From NCBI GenBank assembly GCA_964517585.1, contig CAZFCB010000030.1:1-16314 (forward strand): 16,314 bases of DNA, written 5' to 3'. This document shows positions 1 to 6,274 of the stretch, in pieces; the first letter of the stretch is position 1; each line of letters begins with the position of its first letter. Below the pieces are notes generated by a model. It was given only the letters and a program-made list of their open reading frames with translations. It did not search any database and was not told the DNA's origin. The translations under genes were made by a program, and so were the position numbers. This DNA comes from JAGORY01 sp964517585 (GTDB lineage: Bacteria; Patescibacteriota; Gracilibacteria; Peribacterales; Peribacteraceae).

Positions 1-116
1 CATGCTTATCTGCAAAAAACCCTTTCTCTTGCGCCATTAGCTGGTTAATACCCCACTATACTCACTATATAGCTTTTCATCGTCCGATCACCTTCTGGCA
101 GAAAGTAAAAATTGCA

Positions 117-350
117 TTGTCGCTTATTTTTCATCGACGTACACCATTGTCAGCAAAGGCACTGCTAGGGATAGGACTTCTGTACGGCATCATGCCTTTT
201 GACATTATTCCTGACTTTCTTCCAATCATTGGGCAGATGGATGACGTTGCAGTGATTCTAGGTGTCATTATTTTCTTCCTGCATGTCACAAAAGCGCTGA
301 GAGCTGACATGGTGCGTGATGCCAATATTATTGATATAGATCCACACTGA
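117..350 (+). CDS. DUF1232 (YkvA-like) small membrane protein
   Basis: The 77-residue product carries the DUF1232 core, with the family signature around MPFDIIPDFLPIIGQMDDV in the middle and hydrophobic segments on both sides. The family is a small membrane-associated domain of unknown function. The start is uncertain. TTG at 117 is the first accepted initiation codon in this frame and has only a weak purine stretch upstream. The frame stays open back to the window edge, and the residues just upstream (FWQKVKIALSLIFHRRTP) resemble the N-terminal helix seen in family members. The real protein may therefore begin earlier, by rare initiation or outside the window. The family is clear; the start is not. 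Confidence 0.75.
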   Translation: MSLIFHRRTPLSAKALLGIGLLYGIMPFDIIPDFLPIIGQMDDVAVILGVIIFFLHVTKALRADMVRDANIIDIDPH

Positions 351-384
351 GGATTTTTTTAGCTATCATGTCACGAATAGGATC

Positions 385-413
385 TTGCCACTGAGAACTC
401 TCTTCTGTAGCAT
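385..413 (+). promoter_or_regulatory. Promoter of tRNA-Gly
   Basis: A TTGCCA -35 box (385-390), a 17-nt spacer and a TAGCAT -10 box (408-413) predict a transcript start near 420, about 12 nt before the mature tRNA 5' end at 432. This is a close sigma-70-like match in the expected place for a short tRNA precursor. Confidence 0.55.
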
Positions 414-431
414 CCAAGGGCTCTTTTTTCC

Positions 432-505
432 GCGGGTATCGTACAATGGTAGTACGGCGCCTTGCCATGGCGCAGACGCGAGTTCGATTCTCGCTACCCG
501 CTCCA
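432..505 (+). tRNA. tRNA-Gly (anticodon GCC)
   Basis: A complete cloverleaf can be drawn by hand. The acceptor stem pairs GCGGGTA (432-438) with TACCCGC (495-501). The D stem is GTAC/GTAC (441-444 with 452-455). The anticodon stem is GCGCC/GGCGC (457-461 with 469-473) around loop TTGCCAT, giving anticodon GCC at 464-466. The T stem is GCGAG/CTCGC (478-482 with 490-494) around loop TTCGATT. Position 73 is T, as usual for bacterial glycine tRNAs, and the CCA end (503-505) is encoded. It decodes GGC and GGU. It is followed directly by palindromic sequence. Confidence 0.97.
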
Positions 506-604
506 GCCTACGCACCTTTGCGAAGGTGCTTCGGCCGGCAGGCCAGTTTTGTCATATCCAAATAGCGTAGGCTGCCGGACGAAGCGCATCAGCGCGTAGT
601 CTGG
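506..604. repeat. Nested palindromic element after the tRNA
   Basis: This non-coding stretch is almost entirely made of inverted repeats. GCACCTT/AAGGTGC (512-518 with 523-529) forms a 7-bp hairpin. GCTTCGGCCGGCAG (528-541) pairs with CTGCCGGACGAAGC (572-585) with one mismatch. GCCTACGC (506-513) pairs with GCGTAGGC (565-572). GCCGGAC (574-580) pairs with GTCTGGC (598-604, one G-T pair) around an inner GCGC/GCGC stem. Several of these pairings exclude each other. It could end the tRNA transcript, since a short T run follows at 547-550, or be a REP-like element. No protein is encoded. Confidence 0.7.
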
Positions 605-624
605 CAAGCGGTTACAATGGAAAC

Positions 625-873
625 ATGTGGCATTTCGTCTACATTCTCAAATCTGAAAATGGTGATCAGTACGTTGGACACACTGAAGATTTGAACGAAC
701 GTCTCAAAGAACACAATGAAGGTTCAGTGATTGCGACAAAGAACAAGCGGCCATGGAAGGTCGAATGGTTCTGCGGATTTCGCGAGAAGAAACGCGCAAT
801 TGCGTTTGAAAAGCATTTGAAGACTGGATCAGGTAGCGCATTTCGGTTTAAGCATTTTCTCCCCAAGAAGTAA
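625..873 (+). CDS. GIY-YIG domain protein (UPF0213/YhbQ-like)
   Basis: The 82-residue protein is a stand-alone GIY-YIG nuclease-fold domain. The signature appears as VYI (residues 5-7) and YVG (16-18). The expected catalytic arginine is R26, followed by H30 and N31 in LKEHNEG, and the metal-binding glutamate is probably E62 in AIAFEKHLK. Small single-domain members of this family are common in Patescibacteria and are usually of unproven activity. The ATG at 625 sits 6 nt after a TACAAT box (613-618), matching the short-leader arrangement elsewhere in the window, although the -35 is poor. The stop codon overlaps the next gene's start by one base (TAATG), so the two genes are probably translated from one mRNA. 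Confidence 0.9.
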   Translation: MWHFVYILKSENGDQYVGHTEDLNERLKEHNEGSVIATKNKRPWKVEWFCGFREKKRAIAFEKHLKTGSGSAFRFKHFLPKK

Positions 874-1328
874 TGCGCATAAGAAGAGCAACTTTGGAAG
901 ACGCAAAAGAGCTTTCTGCACTGCGAAAGGCGACAATTCGTGCAATCAATAAAGATGATTACACACCTGCGCAAATTGCACGCTGGAGTAAGAGGTGGAA
1001 TACGGTGGAATTCCAGCGAAAAGATGATCCGTTCCTCAGGTATGTAGCGGTTCAAGATGGAAAGATCGTCGGCTATGCCGATATCAGAAAGAAGTCACCC
1101 GAAGAAATGGGAGGTCTGTACGTGCGCAAAGACTTCCTTCAAAAAGGCGTTGGTAGGAAACTCATGAAAAAGATAGAAGATGTAGTGCGCAAAATGGGAA
1201 TCAAACGTTTCCTCCTTCATTCTTCAACAACGGCAAAAGGATTCTATGAAAAGCTTGGATACAAAGTACTTTCTTTCAAGAAGAACCGCATAAAGGGTGA
1301 CTATTACATTCTGGAAAAGAAACTATAA
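873..1328 (+). CDS. GNAT family N-acetyltransferase
   Basis: The 151-residue protein has the typical GNAT order. It opens with a beta strand and helix (MRIRRATLEDAKELSALR), has a central VGYADIRK strand, and then the acetyl-CoA pyrophosphate-binding loop QKGVGR at residues 90-95, preceded by GGLYVRKDF. It ends with a GFYEKLGYK motif typical of the fold's last helix. It transfers an acetyl group from acetyl-CoA to an amine; the substrate cannot be told from the sequence. Its ATG shares one base with the stop of the GIY-YIG gene, indicating translational coupling. A weak 6-bp hairpin (1366-1382) follows, but the T run comes 15 nt later, so I do not call a terminator. Confidence 0.9.
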   Translation: MRIRRATLEDAKELSALRKATIRAINKDDYTPAQIARWSKRWNTVEFQRKDDPFLRYVAVQDGKIVGYADIRKKSPEEMGGLYVRKDFLQKGVGRKLMKKIEDVVRKMGIKRFLLHSSTTAKGFYEKLGYKVLSFKKNRIKGDYYILEKKL

Positions 1329-1518
1329 GTCGATCCCTAACCGACGATCGAACTATTCTGTCATAAGCTCCCATAAGGAGCTCCACAGCAATTTAAGTTT
1401 TTTTATGTAGAAAAAGTTACATATTGAAGTTGCGTTTCTGATCAAACAGAAAGCCAGAGTAAGAAATATGCAGGATAAGCGTCACAAGAGAATACAATAT
1501 TTTCTCCCACTTTATTTT

Positions 1519-1608
1519 ATGAATACAGCCATAAAAGCACTTGCTATTGCCGTACTCTTCGGTGGAGGATGGGCCGTGATCTACCTTATGTTTAAGGTTT
1601 TATTTTGA
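1519..1608 (+). CDS. Possible 29-aa single-helix membrane peptide
   Basis: The stretch between the acetyltransferase and the minus-strand gene (1329-1629) holds only one plausible coding sequence. ATG at 1519 opens a 29-codon frame ending in TGA, encoding an N-terminal MNTAIK followed by about 22 hydrophobic residues interrupted by a GGGW turn, with one lysine near the end. This reads as a single transmembrane helix. A TACAAT box lies at 1493-1498, about 20 nt upstream, but there is no Shine-Dalgarno sequence. I do not recognise the family, and a chance frame remains possible at this length. Confidence 0.35.
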   Translation: MNTAIKALAIAVLFGGGWAVIYLMFKVLF

Positions 1609-1629
1609 TGTGGTCGTTCACACTTCGCA

Positions 1630-2688
1630 CTATTGTCTTACCTTGATGCCTCCTGTTAACCCTGTGTAATCTGTCCGATCATATTCATGCCACAGTGGTA
1701 GGCCTAACGATTCGCGTTCTCTCAGAATTTCAATTTTCTCGTCAGATCCAGCTGGAGCATTGGTGGGTTCTGCAACTTTTCCAAATTCAGAAGGTTCGTA
1801 TCCTTCGTCTGAACCATATTTGTCAATGAAATCATTCACGCTCATCCCATCTGTCACCACTGGATAATCTTCGGAGCCCATCATAGTTGTATCGGCAGTG
1901 ATCATTGAACGTAAATGGCTACCCATAGCCTTGTTTGTCTTAGCAGAATAATTTTTTCCTAGTAGGAGATCATAGACAATTTTAGCAAGTTCGTCGTCAG
2001 ATCTGCATCGTATTTTTTTTGCACTCTCTATCGCCTCATTCACAAGGGAAGTGATGTAGGCATCGTGATGTTCGTGTGCACTGTGCAAAGGTATTTTATC
2101 CCAATCGCATGCATCATTTTTCAGCGTCATATACTCGGCGGTAATGTGCAATGCGTAGGTGATTATTCGTACAATAAATTCGTAATCAGTGCCATCAAGT
2201 ATCAATCTATCGATGAGTTTCTTGCAATCGGCGATGCAATTTGCCGCATGAAACAAGTGTGGCCCAAATTTTGCTTGATAGTCAGATGAATTCATTCTTG
2301 CAGAAGGTTCCTTGCAAGCCTGCCCCATGAACGTTCTCATCTTTTCCAATGCTTTCATTCCTTCTTCTAGTTGAGTAACGTCAAGACTATGCATGTGTCC
2401 ATTCTTAGCACCAGAAGTTTCAGATCTTATTTGCCGACCATTTGGCCTAACAATACTTCTGTATTTGGACTGTGATTCTAGTTGTGCAAAAGTTATTCCC
2501 TCTGGCACATGAGCAACAGTACTTTTTGCTTCCTGAGCAGTCTCTTCTTTGAGTTTTTTTGGATTCACTGCATCAGCTGGGAATTCATGCCATACCCCAT
2601 TATGTCTTACTCTGATTGTGTCGCTCGGCTTTTCATCTTCGGCAAATCTATACCCGAGTAGCTCAGCTGTATGCGTTTGACTTTCCAT
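1630..2688 (-). CDS. Hypothetical protein, 352 aa, unrecognised
   Basis: I do not recognise a family. The product is hydrophilic, with no signal peptide or membrane helix. An acidic N-terminal part (to about residue 60) contains RVRHNGVWHEFPADAV. The middle, about residues 95-250, looks helical and holds several Cys and His residues (CIADCKK, HSAHEHHD), which may be incidental. The C-terminal third is acidic and Gly/Asp-rich (YGSDEGYEPSEFG). By eye the gene is more A+T rich than its neighbours, and it has a convincing promoter whose -10 box ends 6 nt before the ATG, so it is probably expressed. It stands alone, upstream of no obvious partner, and may be lineage-specific or acquired. Confidence 0.8.
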   Translation of the reverse strand: MESQTHTAELLGYRFAEDEKPSDTIRVRHNGVWHEFPADAVNPKKLKEETAQEAKSTVAHVPEGITFAQLESQSKYRSIVRPNGRQIRSETSGAKNGHMHSLDVTQLEEGMKALEKMRTFMGQACKEPSARMNSSDYQAKFGPHLFHAANCIADCKKLIDRLILDGTDYEFIVRIITYALHITAEYMTLKNDACDWDKIPLHSAHEHHDAYITSLVNEAIESAKKIRCRSDDELAKIVYDLLLGKNYSAKTNKAMGSHLRSMITADTTMMGSEDYPVVTDGMSVNDFIDKYGSDEGYEPSEFGKVAEPTNAPAGSDEKIEILRERESLGLPLWHEYDRTDYTGLTGGIKVRQ

Positions 2689-2694
2689 GTGTGA

Positions 2695-2724
2695 ATATTA
2701 CTACTGTACGACACTGTGTTGCAA
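2695..2724 (-). promoter_or_regulatory. Promoter of the 352-aa gene (leaderless type)
   Basis: Read on the minus strand, TTGCAA (2719-2724), an 18-nt spacer and TAATAT (2695-2700) end 6 nt before the ATG at 2688. The predicted transcript start falls at or next to the A of the start codon, leaving no room for a Shine-Dalgarno sequence. Confidence 0.5.
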
Positions 2725-2730
2725 AGTGCC

Positions 2731-3060
2731 CTACCTCTTCTTTTTCTTCACTTTCGGCGCTGGTAACGCCTTAGCAGTGATCCTGATGAGCTCCGACATC
2801 CAGTTGCGATCTTCCCACTTGTCTTCCTCGATGACGAGAAACGGTTTTGATCCCGGATATGGCGGAGCTTCTTCCGGATTTTTTGCGAAAAGCTTTCCTT
2901 CTTTCGTCGGTTTGACGAACAGTTTGTCATTGCAGATCAGTGCGACGACTTTTCCATTGCAGTACAGTGCGTATTCGCCGAACATTTTTCGATGGCGTAC
3001 AGAACCAGCATCGGAAACCTGATCCGTGAGAAAGTCGGCAGTTTTTTGGCTCGTCGTCAT
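2731..3060 (-). CDS. TfoX N-terminal domain protein
   Basis: The 109-residue product matches the TfoX N-terminal domain. The signature RKMFGEYALYCNGKVVALICNDKLFVKP lies in the first half, and a conserved second part ends in a helix (MSELIRITAKALPAP). A basic KVKKKKR tail closes the protein. In Proteobacteria, TfoX/Sxy promotes competence gene expression. Stand-alone N-domains are widespread and mostly uncharacterised, so a competence role here is only a possibility, if an attractive one given the VirB4 and pilin genes nearby. It is divergent from mgtE. No Shine-Dalgarno sequence precedes the ATG at 3060. Confidence 0.88.
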   Translation of the reverse strand: MTTSQKTADFLTDQVSDAGSVRHRKMFGEYALYCNGKVVALICNDKLFVKPTKEGKLFAKNPEEAPPYPGSKPFLVIEEDKWEDRNWMSELIRITAKALPAPKVKKKKR

Positions 3061-3200
3061 TCGCAGGAAGAGGGGATTGTGTATTCAGCGTATCACGACT
3101 CGTTGCTACGAGAGAACACCTGATGATGGCTAGAGAAGTCTCAAAAGTCTTTTCTTTTTTTTCGCCCGAGAGTATACCGTGTGGGACTTTCGCATGGCTC

Positions 3201-4529
3201 ATGAAGGAAAAACTACTCGCAAAGACAGACGCGCTGCTTGGAAAAAAGCAGGACAATGAATTGAGACTCTTACTCAGCGGTCAGGATTTTCACGTCATCG
3301 CGCAAGTGTTGGATAGTTTGACGTATGGCAAGCGCAAGACATTTGCATTGCTACCACCTGAAAAGCAGGCCGAGGTTGCGCTCGCACTGAGTGAGGATAG
3401 TAAGAAACGAATTTTTCCAAGATTATCAGAAGCTATCGTCTCGAGATTTCTACATTTCAATGACGAAGATGATGCGACCGATATCCTGCAATATCTGTCA
3501 CCAACGCGGAGAAACTCAATTCTACTTTCGATGAAAGAAGACAAGCGTAGAAAAATAGAGAAGCTACTCCGTTTCGGATCCGAGACTGCGGGAGGTCTGA
3601 TGGATCTGAATTTTATCGTTGTTCGTCCTTCTTTTACATGGAGCGAAGTTCTGGAAAAAGTACGTGAACACCTGCAGGGAAAGCGTGATATGCCGACAGT
3701 GCTCGTCGTCAGTGACGATGGCAAAGCTCAGGGGTTTCTCCCTGAGAGAGTTCTCCTCTTTCCTCCTCAGAATGCAAAGGTCATCGATCAAATGATTCCA
3801 CTGACGATTGTTTCTCACAAAGTCGACAGAGAAAATGTCATGCTTCTCATGTCGAAAGTGCGTTCGGAAGTCGTGTGTGTCACGGATGATAACGAATTAG
3901 TCCTTGGGATTATTCACCTCCGCGACTTGATGAAAGTTGCGCAGGCAGAAGCCACGGAGGACATCTACCGCTTTGCTGGTGTGGACGTAGAGGAGCACGC
4001 TCTGGATTCCGTTTTCAGTAAAGTGAAGCACCGGTACAACTGGCTTCTCATCAATTTGCTCACAGCGTTTCTCGCGGCATTCGTTGTGTCGCGCTTTCAA
4101 GGTACCATCTCGCGTTTTGCAATTCTGGCAGCGTACATGCCCATCGTCGCTGGTATGGGTGGCAATAGTGCCACGCAAGCTCTTGCAGTTGTGGTGCGAG
4201 GAATCGCACTTGGTGAGATTGGATGGTCGAAAGCAAAAAAAGTAGTTCTGAAAGAAGCACTCGCAGGGACGATCAATGGTGTTATCACAGGTGTCTGCGC
4301 CGCACTCGTCTCTGGCATGTTTGGCGCTCCACGTATTCTTGGAATCATTCTCGCTGCAGCCATGATCATCAATCTGTTTGTTGCCGGTTTCTTTGGTGCG
4401 CTTATTCCGTTTATTTTGAAACGACTCAAGATAGATCCAGCAATAGCCAGTAGCGTGTTTGTAACGACGACGACTGATGTATGTGGTTTCTTGGCTTTTC
4501 TTGGCCTTGCGACGATTTTTATGCGCTGA
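3201..4529 (+). CDS. mgtE: Magnesium transporter MgtE
   Basis: MgtE is a homodimeric, Mg2+-gated magnesium channel of the inner membrane. The domains are in the usual order: an N-terminal superhelical domain, a CBS pair (starting near the conserved ETAGGLM and ending at LRDLMKVAQAEATEDIYRFAGV), a linking helix, and a five-helix membrane domain with PIVAGMGGNSATQA and a final TTTTDVCGF. The aspartate of that last motif (residue 426 here) corresponds to the ion-selectivity Asp of Thermus MgtE. I chose ATG 3201, giving 442 aa. The N-terminus MKEKLLAKTDALL then lines up with the Thermus MgtE start, and a TATACC box (3173-3178) lies upstream of it. An in-frame ATG at 3123 would add 26 atypical residues. 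Neither start has a clear Shine-Dalgarno sequence. Confidence 0.95.
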   Translation: MKEKLLAKTDALLGKKQDNELRLLLSGQDFHVIAQVLDSLTYGKRKTFALLPPEKQAEVALALSEDSKKRIFPRLSEAIVSRFLHFNDEDDATDILQYLSPTRRNSILLSMKEDKRRKIEKLLRFGSETAGGLMDLNFIVVRPSFTWSEVLEKVREHLQGKRDMPTVLVVSDDGKAQGFLPERVLLFPPQNAKVIDQMIPLTIVSHKVDRENVMLLMSKVRSEVVCVTDDNELVLGIIHLRDLMKVAQAEATEDIYRFAGVDVEEHALDSVFSKVKHRYNWLLINLLTAFLAAFVVSRFQGTISRFAILAAYMPIVAGMGGNSATQALAVVVRGIALGEIGWSKAKKVVLKEALAGTINGVITGVCAALVSGMFGAPRILGIILAAAMIINLFVAGFFGALIPFILKRLKIDPAIASSVFVTTTTDVCGFLAFLGLATIFMR

Positions 4530-4554
4530 ACGCCTGAGGTAGTTTCAGCCATTA

Positions 4555-4665
4555 GTCCTCACCTCCCCCGACCTCCTCTCCTTGTGTAGGACAGGAGGCG
4601 GCGTTTGTATTTGATGAACCGAGCTCCCCTCTCCGGCGTACGGAGAGGGGATGGGGGGTGAGGAC
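4555..4665. repeat. Three-stem palindrome (REP/MITE-like)
   Basis: Three stems build a closed cloverleaf-like structure. The outer stem joins 4555-4568 to 4653-4665 (GTCCTCACC, one bulged T, CCCC, against its complement). Hairpin A pairs CCTCCTCTCC (4572-4581) with GGACAGGAGG (4589-4598), 9 of 10 positions. Hairpin B pairs CCCCTCTCCG (4626-4635) with CGGAGAGGGG (4641-4650) perfectly around a 5-nt loop. Base composition is strongly C-rich on one side and G-rich on the other, unlike the flanking genes. It lies between mgtE and the pilin promoter. Confidence 0.8.
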
Positions 4666-4726
4666 CTCAGCGGCAAGGCATAGTTTTTCGGGGACATGGA
4701 GCAGCGAGGAGCATCGCACTGAGACA

Positions 4727-4755
4727 TTGTTTTTTTGGCTTGTTTGTGATAAAAT
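4727..4755 (+). promoter_or_regulatory. Promoter of the pilin operon
   Basis: TTGTTT (4727-4732), a 17-nt spacer and TAAAAT (4750-4755) precede the ATG at 4766 by 10 nt. The expected transcript start near 4762 leaves a leader of only a few bases. Confidence 0.6.
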
Positions 4756-4765
4756 AGTGAGATTT

Positions 4766-5224
4766 ATGTGTCTCACGTTCAACCGCCATGTGGCATTCTG
4801 TCTGGTACTTGCTTTGGCTCTCAATCTAGCCATTATTGCTCTTCAGCCAGCGATGCCGGCTTTTGCAGCATGCCCACCCGATCTGCAGCCATGTGGAAAT
4901 GCCTGTATCTCTGAACGCGACCTCTGCATCTTAGAGCCATTACCCGGTGGACCATCCTCACTGACTCCCAACGGTACTGCGCTGCAGATCTTCTTTACAT
5001 ATATCAACTCAGGGTTGTGGCAATGGGCGTTTATGATGGGTGTTGCGATAGCTATTTTGAACGCCGTCATTGGTGGGCTACAAATAGTCATGAGTAACGG
5101 AGACAGTGGAAAAGTGGATGCAGGAAAAACACGTTTCATCTCTTCGACGGTTGGGCTTCTTATGCTTCTACTGTCGGGGGTCATCCTTGAATTCATTAAT
5201 CCTCTTGGCTTCGACGCAATATGA
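4766..5224 (+). CDS. T4SS-type pilin 1 (TrbC/VirB2-like)
   Basis: The 152-residue protein has an N-terminal signal peptide, with likely cleavage after AFA at residues 32-34. A cysteine-rich mature start follows (C36, C43, C47, C54), then two hydrophobic helices (about 85-108 and 126-145) joined by the polar hinge MSNGDSGKVDAGK. This helix-hinge-helix layout is that of the T4SS pilin family common in Patescibacteria, related in plan to VirB2/TrbC. The mature subunit would sit in the membrane and may polymerise into a surface filament. ATG 4766 is chosen because the promoter ends just before it and it gives a proper signal peptide; a longer frame from 4658 crosses the palindrome. The end overlaps the next gene by 4 nt (ATGA). 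Confidence 0.85.
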   Translation: MCLTFNRHVAFCLVLALALNLAIIALQPAMPAFAACPPDLQPCGNACISERDLCILEPLPGGPSSLTPNGTALQIFFTYINSGLWQWAFMMGVAIAILNAVIGGLQIVMSNGDSGKVDAGKTRFISSTVGLLMLLLSGVILEFINPLGFDAI

Positions 5225-5859
5225 AAAAATATTTCGTCTCTCTTCCGGCTGTCTTGGCTCTTGCGCTCATTCCACAGGGCGTACGTGCTGCTGCGTCTCT
5301 CTGGATTTATTGCGGAGGTAATAATGGCCTCGCTCCTTTGCCAGGCTGTCCCTCTGGATTCGAAGAGCATTTTTCGCCAGCATTAACAGCATTACTTATT
5401 ACGTTGCCCCGGTACGCCTACATACTTGGTGTTCTCTTCATCATGATCGGTGGCGTATATATGGTCATCAGTGCTGGAGACACGGAGAAGGTGACAAAAG
5501 GTAAAAATACGATTATCTGGGCAATCATTGGCATTTTCGTCATGCAATTTGCACAGACTGTCATCGAGTTCATCATCATTCCTGAAGTAAGCCCTATCAA
5601 CTTTACGCAGCCAGACTTACTTGTGCAGACTCTCACACTTACCATCATCGAGGATATTTTGATCCTCATGTACATCGTCCTCGTTGTTGTCGCCATCGTG
5701 AGCGGCATGCGCATGGTTCTTTCCATTGGAAAAGACGAAGAGTTTAAGAAAGGAAAAGATGGCCTTCTGTGGGCTGCTATCGGAGCAATTGTGATCAATC
5801 TTGCGCAAGCACTTGCAAACGCCTTCTGTCTCGTCAGCACGTCACCATGCTACCTCTAA
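5221..5859 (+). CDS. T4SS-type pilin 2, internally duplicated
   Basis: The 212-residue protein starts with a signal peptide (cleavage likely near VRAAA, residues 21-25) and a short lumenal segment with two cysteines. It then has two copies of the pilin unit. Unit 1 (about 66-118) contains MVISAGDTEKVTKGKNTIIW, and unit 2 (about 147-200) contains MVLSIGKDEEFKKGKDGLLW. Both continue into A-I-G-x-x-V-x-x-x-AQ helices, giving four membrane helices where relatives have two. The start ATG overlaps the stop of pilin 1 in ATGA, and the 3' end overlaps pilin 3 by 13 nt, so the three genes form one coupled operon. A two-in-one pilin could cap, anchor or seed the filament formed by the single-unit subunits; that role is inference. 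Confidence 0.88.
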   Translation: MKKYFVSLPAVLALALIPQGVRAAASLWIYCGGNNGLAPLPGCPSGFEEHFSPALTALLITLPRYAYILGVLFIMIGGVYMVISAGDTEKVTKGKNTIIWAIIGIFVMQFAQTVIEFIIIPEVSPINFTQPDLLVQTLTLTIIEDILILMYIVLVVVAIVSGMRMVLSIGKDEEFKKGKDGLLWAAIGAIVINLAQALANAFCLVSTSPCYL

Positions 5860-6215
5860 TACTTGCGGTCATTGGCATGATAGTTCCCAGAGTTGCGTAT
5901 GCTGCTCCCTATCACTTGAGTCAAAGCGGATGGAACTGTCAGGGATTTCTCTACTGCACACCTTTTGCTGCGCCGCCCGCAGATGTCGTTGTTGTTATTA
6001 CGAGTACTATTGTTGCTGGAGTAGCAGCTTTCATTGGCGCACTTGCGATTGTTGTCTTCTTTTATGGTGCCATTCGGATGATTGTCTCTCAGGGGCAAGA
6101 AGGAAAAGAGGCAGGTAAGAAAGCACTCATTTGGGCGTCCTTTGGGCTTGCCGCTGCGTTGCTTACCGGAGTGATCATTGCCTTTATTAGGGCATTCATC
6201 ATCGCGATTTCGTAG
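5847..6215 (+). CDS. T4SS-type pilin 3
   Basis: The 122-residue protein has a signal peptide ending AYA (residues 17-19) before APYH. Two cysteines (C31, C37) follow, then two hydrophobic helices (about 48-75 and 94-118) joined by a polar hinge, MIVSQGQEGKEAGKKALIW. It is the fourth pilin unit of the operon and closely resembles unit 2 of the preceding gene around the hinge. I chose ATG 5847 rather than the upstream in-frame ATG at 5769, because only the shorter form begins with a signal peptide. The start lies 13 nt inside the preceding gene, so translation is probably coupled. It is followed after 59 nt by metG. Confidence 0.85.
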   Translation: MLPLILAVIGMIVPRVAYAAPYHLSQSGWNCQGFLYCTPFAAPPADVVVVITSTIVAGVAAFIGALAIVVFFYGAIRMIVSQGQEGKEAGKKALIWASFGLAAALLTGVIIAFIRAFIIAIS

Positions 6216-6274
6216 AGACGAAGGTCGATGTTAGGGGCGGAGCTTTTTGATGTTCTGCTATGCTGAGGGCAATC

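Noticed and set aside
1..48. Possible C-terminal tail of an upstream gene (15 codons to a TAA at 46-48).
   Set aside because: Too short to recognise, and the other two forward frames are also open over much of this stretch.
1366..1404. Intrinsic terminator after the acetyltransferase (6-bp stem, then T7).
   Set aside because: The T run begins about 15 nt after the stem, too far for a canonical terminator.
3123..3200. Longer N-terminus for MgtE from ATG 3123.
   Set aside because: The added 26 residues do not fit the family's start, and a -10-like box lies inside them; ATG 3201 aligns with Thermus MgtE.
4097..4552. Long minus-strand frame inside mgtE.
   Set aside because: It is a shadow of the mgtE membrane domain, with no promoter or family resemblance.
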